A stretch of DNA of 9,028 nt from Syntrophaceae bacterium (GCA_003165115.1 PLSJ01000427.1:1-9028); one strand, 5' to 3'; shown: positions 1 to 6,475, numbered from the stretch's first letter. Program-made: numbers and translations. The notes: generated by a model not told the origin, from the sequence alone.

Positions 1-274
1 CGCAGGCTTACCGGAAAGACACGAATAAGCTCGTCAACCGCGGAATTGACCGCCGAGTATTCCCCTCCGATACCCGCCCCCGTGATCAGCCGGAAGGCGA
101 TAAAACTCCATAGGTCCCAGGAGAAGGCGGTCAGGAGGATCCCGCTCAGGTAGACGGCCAGGGTCACGAAGAAGAGCTTCTTCCGGCCCATGAGGTCCGT
201 CAGATGGCCGAAGAAAAGTGCGCCCATTACCGCGCGGGCACAAGGGTGCGAAACGGCGTGGCCGGATCGGACAT
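1..274 (-). pseudogene. MFS transporter gene, internally deleted (pseudogene, runs off the window edge)
   Basis: Reading leftwards, an ATG at 274-272 opens a 15-residue peptide, MSDPATPFRTLVPAR, which meets TAA at 229-227. The next frame starts at once with VMGALFFGHLTDLMGRKK, the loop 2-3 signature of major facilitator transporters. It continues through a hydrophobic helix to LITGAGIGGEYSAVNSAVDELI, a motif typical of the sugar/metabolite-proton symporter branch. In intact relatives about 60 residues, including TM1, lie between such an N-terminus and GALFFG. I infer an out-of-frame deletion of roughly 180-200 bp near position 230. The segment after DELI (RVFPVSL) also does not match the usual PAR-V-RG continuation, so a second lesion is possible. 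No Shine-Dalgarno precedes the ATG. A TATATA box (281-286) just upstream may be the old promoter, giving a nearly leaderless transcript. The substrate cannot be told. The rest of the gene lies outside the window. Confidence 0.7.
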
Positions 275-331
275 AAGGCTTATATAATCACGATATGGCC
301 TTTTTGAAACAAGTGGGCGCGTCCGCCGGCG

Positions 332-1729
332 TCACGCTTGCTCCCGCGAACCCGTTTTCGACCCCCGGTTTTTCCGGGGGAGGAAGGTCTCCGCGTATCG
401 CAGGGCTTCCTCTTTTTCGGTGATCTCGCCGGCGATCTGCTTTTCCCGCACGTCCTGGAGCACGTGCCCGAGGGACGGCCCCGGCTCGAAGCCGAGGGCG
501 AGCAGGTCGTGGCCGGTGAGGATCCGGGGAAGCGGCTCGCATCGAAATTCTTCGAAGGCGTCGAGCACTTCACGGCACCGGTCTCTCACCTGGAGGGTCG
601 AGTCGTTCTCTCTCCCCGACGTATTCCCGTAGAGGTCGAGAAGGGTGAGAAAAACGAGCGACGGCGTCAGCCCCTCCATCTTGTAGACGAGCCTTCTCGT
701 CGCCTTTTCCGTGGCTTCCCGGTTGCTTATGAGGAAGATGCGCATATGGCTTTCGATGAGACCGAGGACGGCCCTCGTTTCGGAGACGCTGAATTTCAGC
801 CGTTCCATGATCCGGGCCGCTATATCGCGTGAATGGCGCTCATGGTGATAGAAATGGATGCGCCCGTTCTTCTCGTCGCAGGAATAGGTCAGGGGCTTGC
901 CGAGGTCGTGAAAGAGGAGGGCGTAGCCCCAATGCCTTGCCTCCTTTTCCATGAGGGGATGAAACCGCCTCACCTTGTTGACATGCCTGAACCCCTCTAT
1001 CGTATGTCCGAGCGCCTTGGGGTTCAGGCGCTTCTCGCGGTCCATCTCCCCGAGGGGCAGGAGATCGGGAAATATCTCGAAGAGGAGGCGGGTCTCCACC
1101 ATGGCCTTTATGCCCTTGTACGGGTTGTGCGACGCCATGATCAGGTCGAGCTCGTATTTGAGCCTCTCCGCGGCCGTTTTGTTGATGAGGCCCCTGTCGG
1201 CCTCTATGGCGTTTTTGAGAGCGGGGTCGAGGGTGAAGCCGCGTAATACCGCCAGATGCCTTACCGTCTTCACCATCCTCAGCGGGTCTTCGCGGAGTGC
1301 CTCCCTCCTGGGGTAGCGCAGGATGCGCTCCTCCATATCACCGATGCCGTGCAGGGGGTCCAAAATCGTGCCGTCCCCGAAGGCGTATGCGACGGCGTTG
1401 ATGGTGAGGTCCCGCCGACGGAGGTCCTCCTCTATGCTCCCCTCTATGGTGGTAATATCGACGGCGACATCTCCCGCGACGATGCGGTGCGTCTGGATCG
1501 GTTTTTTCCCCAGCAGGAAGCCGTGTGAGCCGAATATCTGCCCGAAGGCCGCCAGGTCGCCGGCGCGCTCCAGGACGAAGTCGTAGTCATGGGGCGTGCG
1601 GCCCAAAGCGAGCTCTCTCAGGGCGCCGCCCACGAGGAAGACGGGGCCGGCAAACCCGTGGCGCCTGATCTTCCTGACGATGTCGTCTCTCTCGACCCTT
1701 TCTTTCACGGACGCCGGAGAAAGACCCAC
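332..1729 (-). CDS. cca: CCA-adding enzyme / class II tRNA nucleotidyltransferase with HD domain
   Basis: Cytoplasmic enzyme that builds or repairs the 3' CCA end of tRNAs from CTP and ATP. The 465-residue protein has the class II nucleotidyltransferase order: LVGGALRELALGR (32-44, nucleotide-binding GG), PHDYDFV with metal-binding D48 and D50, the RRRDLTINA motif (104-112), the neck motif EDPLRMVKTVRH (147-158) and AERLKYEL (187-194). An HD domain follows, with LLFHDLGKP (H274, D275) and HFYHHERHS (292-300), so a phosphohydrolase activity like that of E. coli Cca is possible. Length is near that of HD-containing family members (about 410-480). The start is GTG at 1729, with GGAGAAGG about 10 bases upstream inside the end of the preceding gene. 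That gene's TAG lies 3 bp away, so the two are very likely co-transcribed and translationally coupled. CC-adding, A-adding and full CCA-adding forms cannot be separated by eye; full CCA addition is the default reading. Confidence 0.92.
   Translation of the reverse strand: MGLSPASVKERVERDDIVRKIRRHGFAGPVFLVGGALRELALGRTPHDYDFVLERAGDLAAFGQIFGSHGFLLGKKPIQTHRIVAGDVAVDITTIEGSIEEDLRRRDLTINAVAYAFGDGTILDPLHGIGDMEERILRYPRREALREDPLRMVKTVRHLAVLRGFTLDPALKNAIEADRGLINKTAAERLKYELDLIMASHNPYKGIKAMVETRLLFEIFPDLLPLGEMDREKRLNPKALGHTIEGFRHVNKVRRFHPLMEKEARHWGYALLFHDLGKPLTYSCDEKNGRIHFYHHERHSRDIAARIMERLKFSVSETRAVLGLIESHMRIFLISNREATEKATRRLVYKMEGLTPSLVFLTLLDLYGNTSGRENDSTLQVRDRCREVLDAFEEFRCEPLPRILTGHDLLALGFEPGPSLGHVLQDVREKQIAGEITEKEEALRYAETFLPRKNRGSKTGSREQA
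362..380. repeat. Perfect 7-bp inverted repeat inside the 3' end of cca
   Basis: CCCCCGG, a 5-base loop TTTTT, then CCGGGGG. The repeat lies within the last 20 codons of cca, encoding part of the basic C-terminal tail. It would form a stable hairpin in the cca message. There is no T-run following it on either strand, so it does not qualify as a textbook intrinsic terminator. It might stabilise the 3' end of the transcript, or it may simply be a GC-rich coincidence. Confidence 0.4.
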
Positions 1730-1732
1730 GCC

Positions 1733-2317
1733 CTATGCCTTCTCCGCGAGGGACGACAGCTCCATTGCGACCCTCTTGAGAGAACGCATGAGGTCGAGAT
1801 AGGCGAAAGACGCCTTGGGCGAGCAGGTGCCCCCGATCAGGCGCTGCTCGTGCTCCAGCCCGCACTCTTCCACCCTGTCGACGGCGCGATTCGCCTCGGC
1901 GCGGACGTACTCACGGAAACGCGCGTTTCCGGTGGCGAGCACATCATTGGTGTCCCTCGCGAGGTTTTTGACGAGGGCCATGACCTCGCTGATCTCGCCG
2001 AACGCCTTATCCGTGAACGAGATTTCCGCCTCCAGCGTCGTGCGCGTCCCCTGGAGGAGGTCCTCGCACACTATGCCGAGGCGCTGGAGCGACGGGAGCA
2101 GGGCCAGAAATTCCTGGTCTGCCTGGACCTTTTCTTTCTTCGCCACGAGTGCTTCGCACAGGGGCAGGCTCGATTTGCGCGCCGCGGCAAAAGTCTTTTC
2201 TGCTTGCGTGAGCCGCCGCTTGTCGCGGGAAAAGAGACACCGCTTGGTCTCATCTACCGTGTTGCCCAGAGATTCGAGGATTTGACCGATCAACTCGGCG
2301 TACGCTTTTTCTTCCAT
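1733..2317 (-). CDS. PhoU-like helical protein (probably cytoplasmic)
   Basis: A 194-residue, almost wholly helical protein with no signal peptide or membrane segment. Its layout fits two PhoU-type three-helix repeats. The first ends LPSLQRLGIVCEDLLQG (74-90). The second ends FAYLDLMRSLKRVAMELSSLAE (171-192), which mirrors the PhoU pattern YLDLLR-LERIGDH-xNIAE. PhoU proteins modulate phosphate uptake and signalling at the membrane; shorter PhoU-like proteins have varied or unknown roles. Both repeats lack the acidic residue of the GD metal-binding signature (G-I-V in the first, A-M in the second), so a metal-binding role like that of classical PhoU is doubtful. ATG at 2317 is preceded by a strong GGGGAGGA, which fixes the start. 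The gene leads a two-gene operon with cca. Assignment is by pattern only; an unrelated helical bundle remains possible. Confidence 0.6.
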   Translation of the reverse strand: MEEKAYAELIGQILESLGNTVDETKRCLFSRDKRRLTQAEKTFAAARKSSLPLCEALVAKKEKVQADQEFLALLPSLQRLGIVCEDLLQGTRTTLEAEISFTDKAFGEISEVMALVKNLARDTNDVLATGNARFREYVRAEANRAVDRVEECGLEHEQRLIGGTCSPKASFAYLDLMRSLKRVAMELSSLAEKA

Positions 2318-2381
2318 GATTGGTCCTCCCCTTGCAGGTAATCCGTTCCTTCAACCTCATGCCGAAGGCCGATACCTCTCC

Positions 2382-2416
2382 ATTATAATCATAGTCTTTT
2401 TCCGCATTCCCTGCAA
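2382..2416 (-). promoter_or_regulatory. Sigma70-like promoter for the PhoU-like/cca operon
   Basis: On the minus strand TTGCAG (2416-2411), a 17-base spacer and TATGAT (2393-2388), directly followed by a perfect TATAAT (2387-2382) that could serve as an alternative -10. Transcription would begin near 2375, giving a leader of about 60 bases before the ATG at 2317. The -35 match is only moderate (3 of 6). The lower GC around it, against GC-rich coding DNA on both sides, supports a promoter. Confidence 0.5.
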
Positions 2417-2448
2417 TCGGACCCTCCGAAATGTCCGCCCGCACCCTT

Positions 2449-3528
2449 TTAGCCGAGGGCTCGTGTTTCGTATTGCGCCAGCCGCCTGAAGGCATCGATC
2501 TTCTCCCTGTCCTTCACCCTGGCGCGGTCGAGACATTCCTTGAGGAACGAGATGGAGTGGTCGTACGTCTTTCTATCGACGGGGAAGGGGTGACCGTCTT
2601 TACCGCCGTGGGCAAAGCTGAAGCGGGCAGGGTCTTCAAAGCTCGGAGGCGCGTCATAGACGATCTCGGAGACGAGGGTAAGGGCGGCCAGGGTCCTGGC
2701 GCCCACGCCGCGGACCTGGATCAGGTCTTTGTAGGTGGCCGCCTCGGACTCGTGGATGACCCGGAACATCTTGCTCAGGCGCTTGGCGTCCACGTCGCCG
2801 GGCGTGATGTAATGGCGCTGTGGCATCGACAGGCAGACGTCCTTCCACGCATCGGTCATCTTGTCCGGGTTTTCCCTGATAAAGGCCATCGTTGCGTCCC
2901 GGGCCATTCCGCTTCCTGAGGCGACGAGGTTGAGGGTCTTTTCGGTCCTGTCGCAGGTGATCCCCGTGTGGGGCTCGCAACAGACGTCAAGGTCGTCTCT
3001 CGACAGCCATTGGTAGCGCCTTGCCGTTTTCTCGGCGCCGTTCATGCCCTGCTGGATCACCGCCCAATCGCCGTCTCGCGACAACAGGAAGACATGATGG
3101 TAGAGGTCGTAGCCGTCCTGGACCAGGCTGTTATCGACCTTCGCGCAGAGGCGGCTCATGGCGGCGAAGGGCTCCGTATCGACGGCCCACCGGACACCGT
3201 AGCCTTTCAAGTCGTCGGGCGTGCGGAGGGCGGCCCGTCCCTTGCCGCCGCACACCGCGATCGGCAGCGCGTCCCCCAATGAAGCCAGCCCCTCCTTCAA
3301 CGCGCCGCAGAGGGTTGTCGTGAGGCCGCTGGAGTGCCAATCGAACCCCACGACGCACCCGAAAGCCTGGAACCATACCGGATCGGCCATGCGTCTGATG
3401 AATTCCCGTGGACCGAATTCGGAGACGATGAGGGAGGCTATGGCTGCCGAAAGCGGCTTCATCCTCTCGAAAAGCCACGCGGGCGCCTTGCCGTAATGCA
3501 GGGGGAGGGAGGTGACGCTTCTCTTCAT
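2449..3528 (-). CDS. DUF763 family protein
   Basis: A 359-residue soluble protein whose conserved blocks identify it as DUF763, a family known mostly from archaea and some anaerobic or thermophilic bacteria and without an established function. Visible blocks in order: TSLPLHYGKAPAWLFERM (6-23), DPVWFQAFGCVVGFDWHSSG (49-68), GGKG (94-97), KVDNSLVQDGYDLYHHVF (130-147), WAVIQQGMN (155-163), RRYQW (170-174), a helix-hairpin-helix-like segment LIQVRGVGARTLAALTLVSE (269-288) and FSFAHGGKDGHPFPVDRKTYD (303-323). The HhH-like segment and the invariant His/Asp/Gln-rich blocks suggest nucleic-acid binding and perhaps catalysis, but that is inference. Length is in the family's usual range. ATG at 3528 overlaps the stop of an upstream 43-residue gene by ATGA and has only a weak ribosome site (AAAGA), so translation is probably coupled to that gene. 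Confidence 0.88.
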   Translation of the reverse strand: MKRSVTSLPLHYGKAPAWLFERMKPLSAAIASLIVSEFGPREFIRRMADPVWFQAFGCVVGFDWHSSGLTTTLCGALKEGLASLGDALPIAVCGGKGRAALRTPDDLKGYGVRWAVDTEPFAAMSRLCAKVDNSLVQDGYDLYHHVFLLSRDGDWAVIQQGMNGAEKTARRYQWLSRDDLDVCCEPHTGITCDRTEKTLNLVASGSGMARDATMAFIRENPDKMTDAWKDVCLSMPQRHYITPGDVDAKRLSKMFRVIHESEAATYKDLIQVRGVGARTLAALTLVSEIVYDAPPSFEDPARFSFAHGGKDGHPFPVDRKTYDHSISFLKECLDRARVKDREKIDAFRRLAQYETRALG

Positions 3529-3656
3529 TCTTTGATGACGCAGACCGTGTTGTTCTCGTGGACCCCGACCTTCAACCCTCCGGTCGTTACCATGATCGCC
3601 TCAACGCCTCTCTTCCCGAAGACGTTCTCCACCTTTCCCGCGGGTATCTCTTCCAT
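3525..3656 (-). CDS. Small 43-residue protein, translationally coupled to DUF763
   Basis: ATG at 3656-3654 opens a 43-codon frame that ends in TGA at 3527-3525, overlapping the DUF763 ATG by four bases (ATGA). A clear Shine-Dalgarno, AGGGGG, sits 5-6 bases upstream, and a promoter-like element lies about 25 bases further out. Those three features make this a real gene despite its size. The product begins MEEIPAGKVENVFGKRG and continues to a GGLKVG motif and the C-terminal end VCVIKE. It has no membrane segment or cysteine pair and looks beta-rich. The GKV-x3-F-x-K-x-GV ... LKVG pattern resembles the beta-barrel of EF-Tu domain 2-like small proteins, but it is too short to be sure and the usual Asp after LKVG is replaced by Val. 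I do not recognise a named family. Its role is most likely tied to DUF763, as partner or as translational trigger. Confidence 0.7.
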   Translation of the reverse strand: MEEIPAGKVENVFGKRGVEAIMVTTGGLKVGVHENNTVCVIKE

Positions 3657-3679
3657 GCGAGCCCCCTGATTTTTGTTTC

Positions 3680-3709
3680 ATTGTATCACTTAGAACAGGG
3701 GGCGCACAA
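3680..3709 (-). promoter_or_regulatory. Promoter-like element for the small ORF/DUF763 operon
   Basis: On the minus strand TTGTGC (3709-3704), an 18-base spacer and TACAAT (3685-3680). The -10 matches 5 of 6 consensus positions, the -35 only 3 of 6. The expected start near 3673 gives a leader of roughly 16 bases carrying the AGGGGG ribosome site of the 43-residue gene. Confidence 0.4.
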
Positions 3710-3770
3710 CAGCGCGAGCGCGCGTAAAGTGGAGTTCCCTTTTTCTCAGGGCATTTCCGCCATTTTTCAC

Positions 3771-3799
3771 TTGACATACCAGACCGGGGGGCCTATACC
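3771..3799 (+). promoter_or_regulatory. Sigma70-like promoter facing the porin operon
   Basis: A perfect -35 TTGACA (3771-3776), an ideal 17-base spacer and TATACC (3794-3799, 4 of 6). Transcription would start near 3806. The next long gene, the OprB porin, begins at 4198, so its message would have a leader of almost 400 nt unless this promoter serves the short ORF or an RNA of its own. Confidence 0.55.
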
Positions 3800-3807
3800 T
3801 TTCAAAG

Positions 3808-3918
3808 ATGCTCACTAAAGGAGTAAATGGCGTAATGGAAGACGACCCTGGCGGTCATTTGCGGTTCGGTTGGAGCGGCAGAGCCGCTATAGCTTCGGAG
3901 CGACCTCAGATTCCTTGA
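3808..3918 (+). CDS. Possible short leader ORF (27 or 36 residues), unrecognised
   Basis: Immediately after the TTGACA promoter lies an AAAGGAG ribosome site (3817-3823). It is followed by a two-codon frame ATG-GCG-TAA (3827-3835) whose stop overlaps an ATG at 3835 (TAATG). That ATG opens a 27-residue frame beginning MEDDPGGHLRFGWSGR and ending with TGA at 3916-3918. An in-frame ATG at 3808 would add nine residues but would be almost leaderless. The product matches nothing I know. The promoter and ribosome-site arrangement is the only support. It could be a leader peptide controlling downstream expression, the stump of a decayed gene, or chance. Confidence 0.22.
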   Translation: MLTKGVNGVMEDDPGGHLRFGWSGRAAIASERPQIP

Positions 3919-3951
3919 TCTTTTCGACCTTCTCCCGAGCCATAGCGGTTC
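3874..3951 (+). repeat. Competing inverted repeats in the porin leader
   Basis: AGCGGC (3874-3879), loop AGA and GCCGCT (3883-3888) form a tight 6-bp hairpin. The downstream arm can instead pair at distance: GAGCCGCTAT (3881-3890) with ATAGCGGTTC (3942-3951), ten pairs with one G-U. The two structures share bases and exclude each other. No T-run follows, so an attenuator terminator is not shown. Confidence 0.35.
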
Positions 3952-4197
3952 CGGGGGAAGGCTGTCTCGCAAGAGTTTTGCAAACCTCCTTTCCCGGTAA
4001 GTTCCGGCCACGCAACTCTCCATTGATCATATCCCTTCGGTGTTGTCGACGGAAGGGTATTTCAATCCCCGCGAGGCGGTCATAAACGAGGGGTACCTGC
4101 GGAATGGCGCGGCGAATTTTTTCCCCTCCTCTTTTCCTTTGCGACTGCCACGGCTTAAAATTGGATATGGGTCTGAAGTGCGGGCAGGAGACATGAG

Positions 4198-5655
4198 ATG
4201 AGGAACGGGCGACGGCGGTGTGACGTACGCAGGCGGAATCTTTGTCCTCCAACTGCCTTTGCGGTCCCGCACCCAGGTATCGGCCGGCCGGCGGGACCGT
4301 TTCTCCGGGCGGCATTCTTTTTCTCCGCCGCCGCGGTCCTTCTTCTCCTGTCGGGCGTCGCCCCCTGTGCCGCCGACGCCCCCGAGCAAAGACCGACCTG
4401 GCTGCCCCAGCTCCTGGGCGCTCAGTTCACCACCACCTATCAGAACACGCCCGGTTTCCACAGCCCCTACGAAGGGGAGAAGAGCTTCATCTTCGACCAT
4501 AGCGCCAAGCAGCAGATGACCCGCACCTACGGCATCTACCTCGGCTCTCAGGTGACGAAGTCCTTTCAGCTCTATGCGGACTTCGAGATGTTCCAGGGGG
4601 CCGGCCTGTCGGGCGGCCTGGGCCTGGGCGGCTATACGAACGCGGACGTCATCAGGGCGGGACCGGCCAATCTGGGCAGCGACCCGTACCTTGCCCGCCT
4701 GTATGGGCGCTATGTCATCCCTTTGTCGGGAGAGCTTGGTGAGTCCCTCCCCCGCGGCATGGACCAATTGCCGGGCCGCGAGCCGGTGGACCGCGTCGAG
4801 ATAAAGGGTGGCAAGCTCGCGCCCACGGACGATTTCGACCAGAACCGCTATGCGAACAACGGCAGGACGCAGTTCCTCAACTACTCCTTCCTCTTCAACA
4901 CGGCCTGGGATTACGCCTCCGACACGCGGGGCTACACCATAGGGGCCTCCGTCGCCCTCGTCCACCCCACCTGGAGATTGATCGCCGGCAGCTACCAGGT
5001 GCCGACGACGAGGAACGGCATGATCCTCGACAGCGAGATTTACCGGGCGCGTGGCGACAACGTCGAGCTGGACCTGGCGCCGAACGGCACAGGTACGGTC
5101 ATCCGCCTGCTTGCCTTTCACAACCAGGGACGCATGGGCGACTACCGGGAGGCCATGGCCATAGGCAGGGCCTCCGGTACGGTGCCCGATACGCTTGCCG
5201 ACGAGCAGCCGGGCCGCACGAAGTACGGATTCGGCCTCAACATCGAGCAGCCCCTTGCGAACGACGGGGAAACCGGCCTGTTTGCACGCCTCGGCTGGGC
5301 CAACGGCACGAACTCCGCCTGGTCCTATACGGAAGCGGACCGCCATGCCAGCATGGGGCTGCAGGTGAGCGGAAGCAACTGGGGACGCGCGGACGACCGC
5401 TTCGGCATCGCTATCGCCGCCAACGGGCTCAGCGGCTCGCACGCCCATTACCTGGCCGAAGGGGGCATCGGCATGCTCATCGGCGACGGGGCCCTCAATT
5501 ACGGGCCTGAGGAGATATTCGAAGCTTACTACCGTATCCAGCTCGGCCGCTTCGTTCAGCTCAGTCCCGATTTCCAGTATATAGAGAACCCCGGATACAA
5601 CCGTGACAGGGGACCGGTGAAGGTCTATGGCGTGCGGCTGAGGCTGAGCTATTAA
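4198..5655 (+). CDS. OprB-family carbohydrate-selective porin
   Basis: Outer-membrane beta-barrel of 485 residues, inferred to admit sugars or other small solutes. The mature part shows the OprB pattern: GAQFTTTYQN, FHSPYEG near 88-93, a Y-x-LG strand, GLGLGGYTNADVIR, SDPYLARLYGRYVIPL, then VEIKGGKLAPTDDFDQNRYA, RTQFLNYSF, AWDYASDTRGYTIG, a MGDYREAMA strand and the diagnostic C-terminus NPGYNRDRGPVKVYG, ending in an aromatic Tyr as barrel proteins do. A hydrophobic stretch at 36-56 followed by APCAADA is a signal peptide with cleavage near residue 59-61. The Arg-rich n-region before it is unusually long (about 35 residues), but no alternative start codon exists in frame. GCAGGAG seven bases before the ATG supports the start. 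A competing ATG at 4192 stops at once. It is the first gene of the rightward block, 35 bp before the next gene. Actual substrate unknown. Confidence 0.85.
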   Translation: MRNGRRRCDVRRRNLCPPTAFAVPHPGIGRPAGPFLRAAFFFSAAAVLLLLSGVAPCAADAPEQRPTWLPQLLGAQFTTTYQNTPGFHSPYEGEKSFIFDHSAKQQMTRTYGIYLGSQVTKSFQLYADFEMFQGAGLSGGLGLGGYTNADVIRAGPANLGSDPYLARLYGRYVIPLSGELGESLPRGMDQLPGREPVDRVEIKGGKLAPTDDFDQNRYANNGRTQFLNYSFLFNTAWDYASDTRGYTIGASVALVHPTWRLIAGSYQVPTTRNGMILDSEIYRARGDNVELDLAPNGTGTVIRLLAFHNQGRMGDYREAMAIGRASGTVPDTLADEQPGRTKYGFGLNIEQPLANDGETGLFARLGWANGTNSAWSYTEADRHASMGLQVSGSNWGRADDRFGIAIAANGLSGSHAHYLAEGGIGMLIGDGALNYGPEEIFEAYYRIQLGRFVQLSPDFQYIENPGYNRDRGPVKVYGVRLRLSY

Positions 5656-5690
5656 AAGGCCATACGAAGGGAACCGAAAAGGAGGGTCTC

Positions 5691-6398
5691 ATGAAGAAAC
5701 GCCTGCTTCTGGCGGCAGGAATGCTCCTGGCCGCGGCAGTGGCCGCACACGCGGCAAGTCTCCTCGGCCCGGCCGAGCCGGGCGCCGCACCGGGCAAGTT
5801 CTCCGTCGGGGCCGGATACTTTTATTACGATGACAAGTGGAAAGACGGCGGGACCTTCAAGCTTCAGCAGAGCCAGACCTTCCTTGAGGGCTCCTACGGG
5901 CTTTATCAGGGAATGGAAGTCTTCCTGAGGCTCGGCGGCACCGACGCAAAACTCCTCGATGGCATCAATTTCAAAGATAACTATAATGTCTACAGTGGCA
6001 TCGGCGCCCGTGGTGTCCTTTACAGGTTCAACCCGCAATTCGACGTAGGGAGTACCCTCTATTTCGACCGCGTCTGGTCGGATTTCAGGCAGGCCGTCAC
6101 CAGGCTGAAGACCCCATGGTCTGCCAACTTCGCGCTCCTCGGCCAGTGGACCCCTTACCCTATCTTCGTGCTGTACGGCGGCCCCAAGTTTTTCTATGGC
6201 GCGTCGAAAGAAGAAGTGCAGATTTCGGCAAATGGAACGGTAAGCAGTTCTTCGCGCTCCATAAGGACCGATAACTGGGTCGGAGGGGTTGTGGGAACCA
6301 GGTTCGCCATAATGGGGATCGATCGGCTCAAGTTCGGCATCGAGATGCAGTTCACGAGCCGGGTATCTGTCGGGGGTATGGTGAGCTACGCGTTTTAG
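5691..6398 (+). CDS. Outer-membrane beta-barrel protein
   Basis: A 235-residue exported protein. MKKR, a hydrophobic core and AHA at 19-21 form a standard signal peptide cleaved before A22. The mature chain alternates short amphipathic strands rich in Gly, Tyr and Phe (for example FSVGAGYFYYDD, TFLEGSYGLYQGMEVFLRLG, VYSGIGARGVLYRFN, IFVLYGGPKFFYG) and ends in Phe, the terminal aromatic residue recognised by the BAM machinery. Size fits an eight- to ten-stranded barrel. ATG at 5691 has a near-perfect ribosome site, AAAGGAGGG (5678-5685), at ideal spacing. It follows the porin by 35 bp on the same strand, so the two are probably one operon. I cannot name the family beyond the OmpA/OMP_b-brl fold; whether it is structural, a small channel or an enzyme is open. 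Confidence 0.75.
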   Translation: MKKRLLLAAGMLLAAAVAAHAASLLGPAEPGAAPGKFSVGAGYFYYDDKWKDGGTFKLQQSQTFLEGSYGLYQGMEVFLRLGGTDAKLLDGINFKDNYNVYSGIGARGVLYRFNPQFDVGSTLYFDRVWSDFRQAVTRLKTPWSANFALLGQWTPYPIFVLYGGPKFFYGASKEEVQISANGTVSSSSRSIRTDNWVGGVVGTRFAIMGIDRLKFGIEMQFTSRVSVGGMVSYAF

Positions 6399-6475
6399 GA
6401 CGGTCAAGACCGCTCGCGAGGCAAAATAGGGCGCCTGCGCCGCGTGCATCCGAAGGGACTACGAGGAAGTGAGAG

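Larger units (their letters stand above)
3657..4197. other. Intergenic region with divergent promoters and inverted repeats, no convincing gene
   Basis: About 540 bp with a lower GC content than the flanking genes. It contains the leftward promoter for the small ORF/DUF763 pair, a rightward TTGACA promoter at 3771, a short ORF (3808-3918), inverted repeats at 3874-3888, 3881-3951 and around 4035-4059, and the ribosome site of the porin gene. Short open frames on either strand here show no recognisable protein motif. I recognise no known riboswitch or tRNA. It may be a regulated leader for the porin operon, or partly a decayed gene. Confidence 0.5.

Noticed and set aside
1589..2341. 250-codon plus-strand frame opposite the PhoU-like gene
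   Set aside because: The minus gene has a strong ribosome site, a promoter and tight coupling to cca. The plus frame has no recognisable motif.
2405..2430. Possible sigma54 promoter (GG and GC elements) upstream of the PhoU-like gene
   Set aside because: The spacing is wrong: ten bases before the GC the sequence is GA, not GG.
2250..2495. 81-codon minus frame bridging the DUF763 end and the PhoU-like start
   Set aside because: It overlaps both real genes in another frame and spans the likely promoter.
3887..4315. 142-codon minus-strand frame across the porin start and leader
   Set aside because: It runs through the porin signal peptide region, has no good ribosome site and its product matches nothing. 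It was considered as a decayed gene, but the evidence is too thin.
4027..5448. 473-codon open frame on the minus strand opposite the porin
   Set aside because: The plus frame has clear OprB motifs, a signal peptide and a ribosome site. The antisense product shows no motif and is low-complexity in Val/Arg/Gly, as expected of a GC-rich shadow.
5652..6449. 265-codon minus-strand frame opposite the small barrel gene
   Set aside because: The plus gene has a signal peptide, ideal ribosome site and terminal Phe; the antisense frame has none of these.
6399..6475. Possible terminator between the barrel and CDF genes
   Set aside because: Only a CGGTC-AA-GACCG repeat with a two-base loop and a CTCGCGAG palindrome are present, with no T-run.
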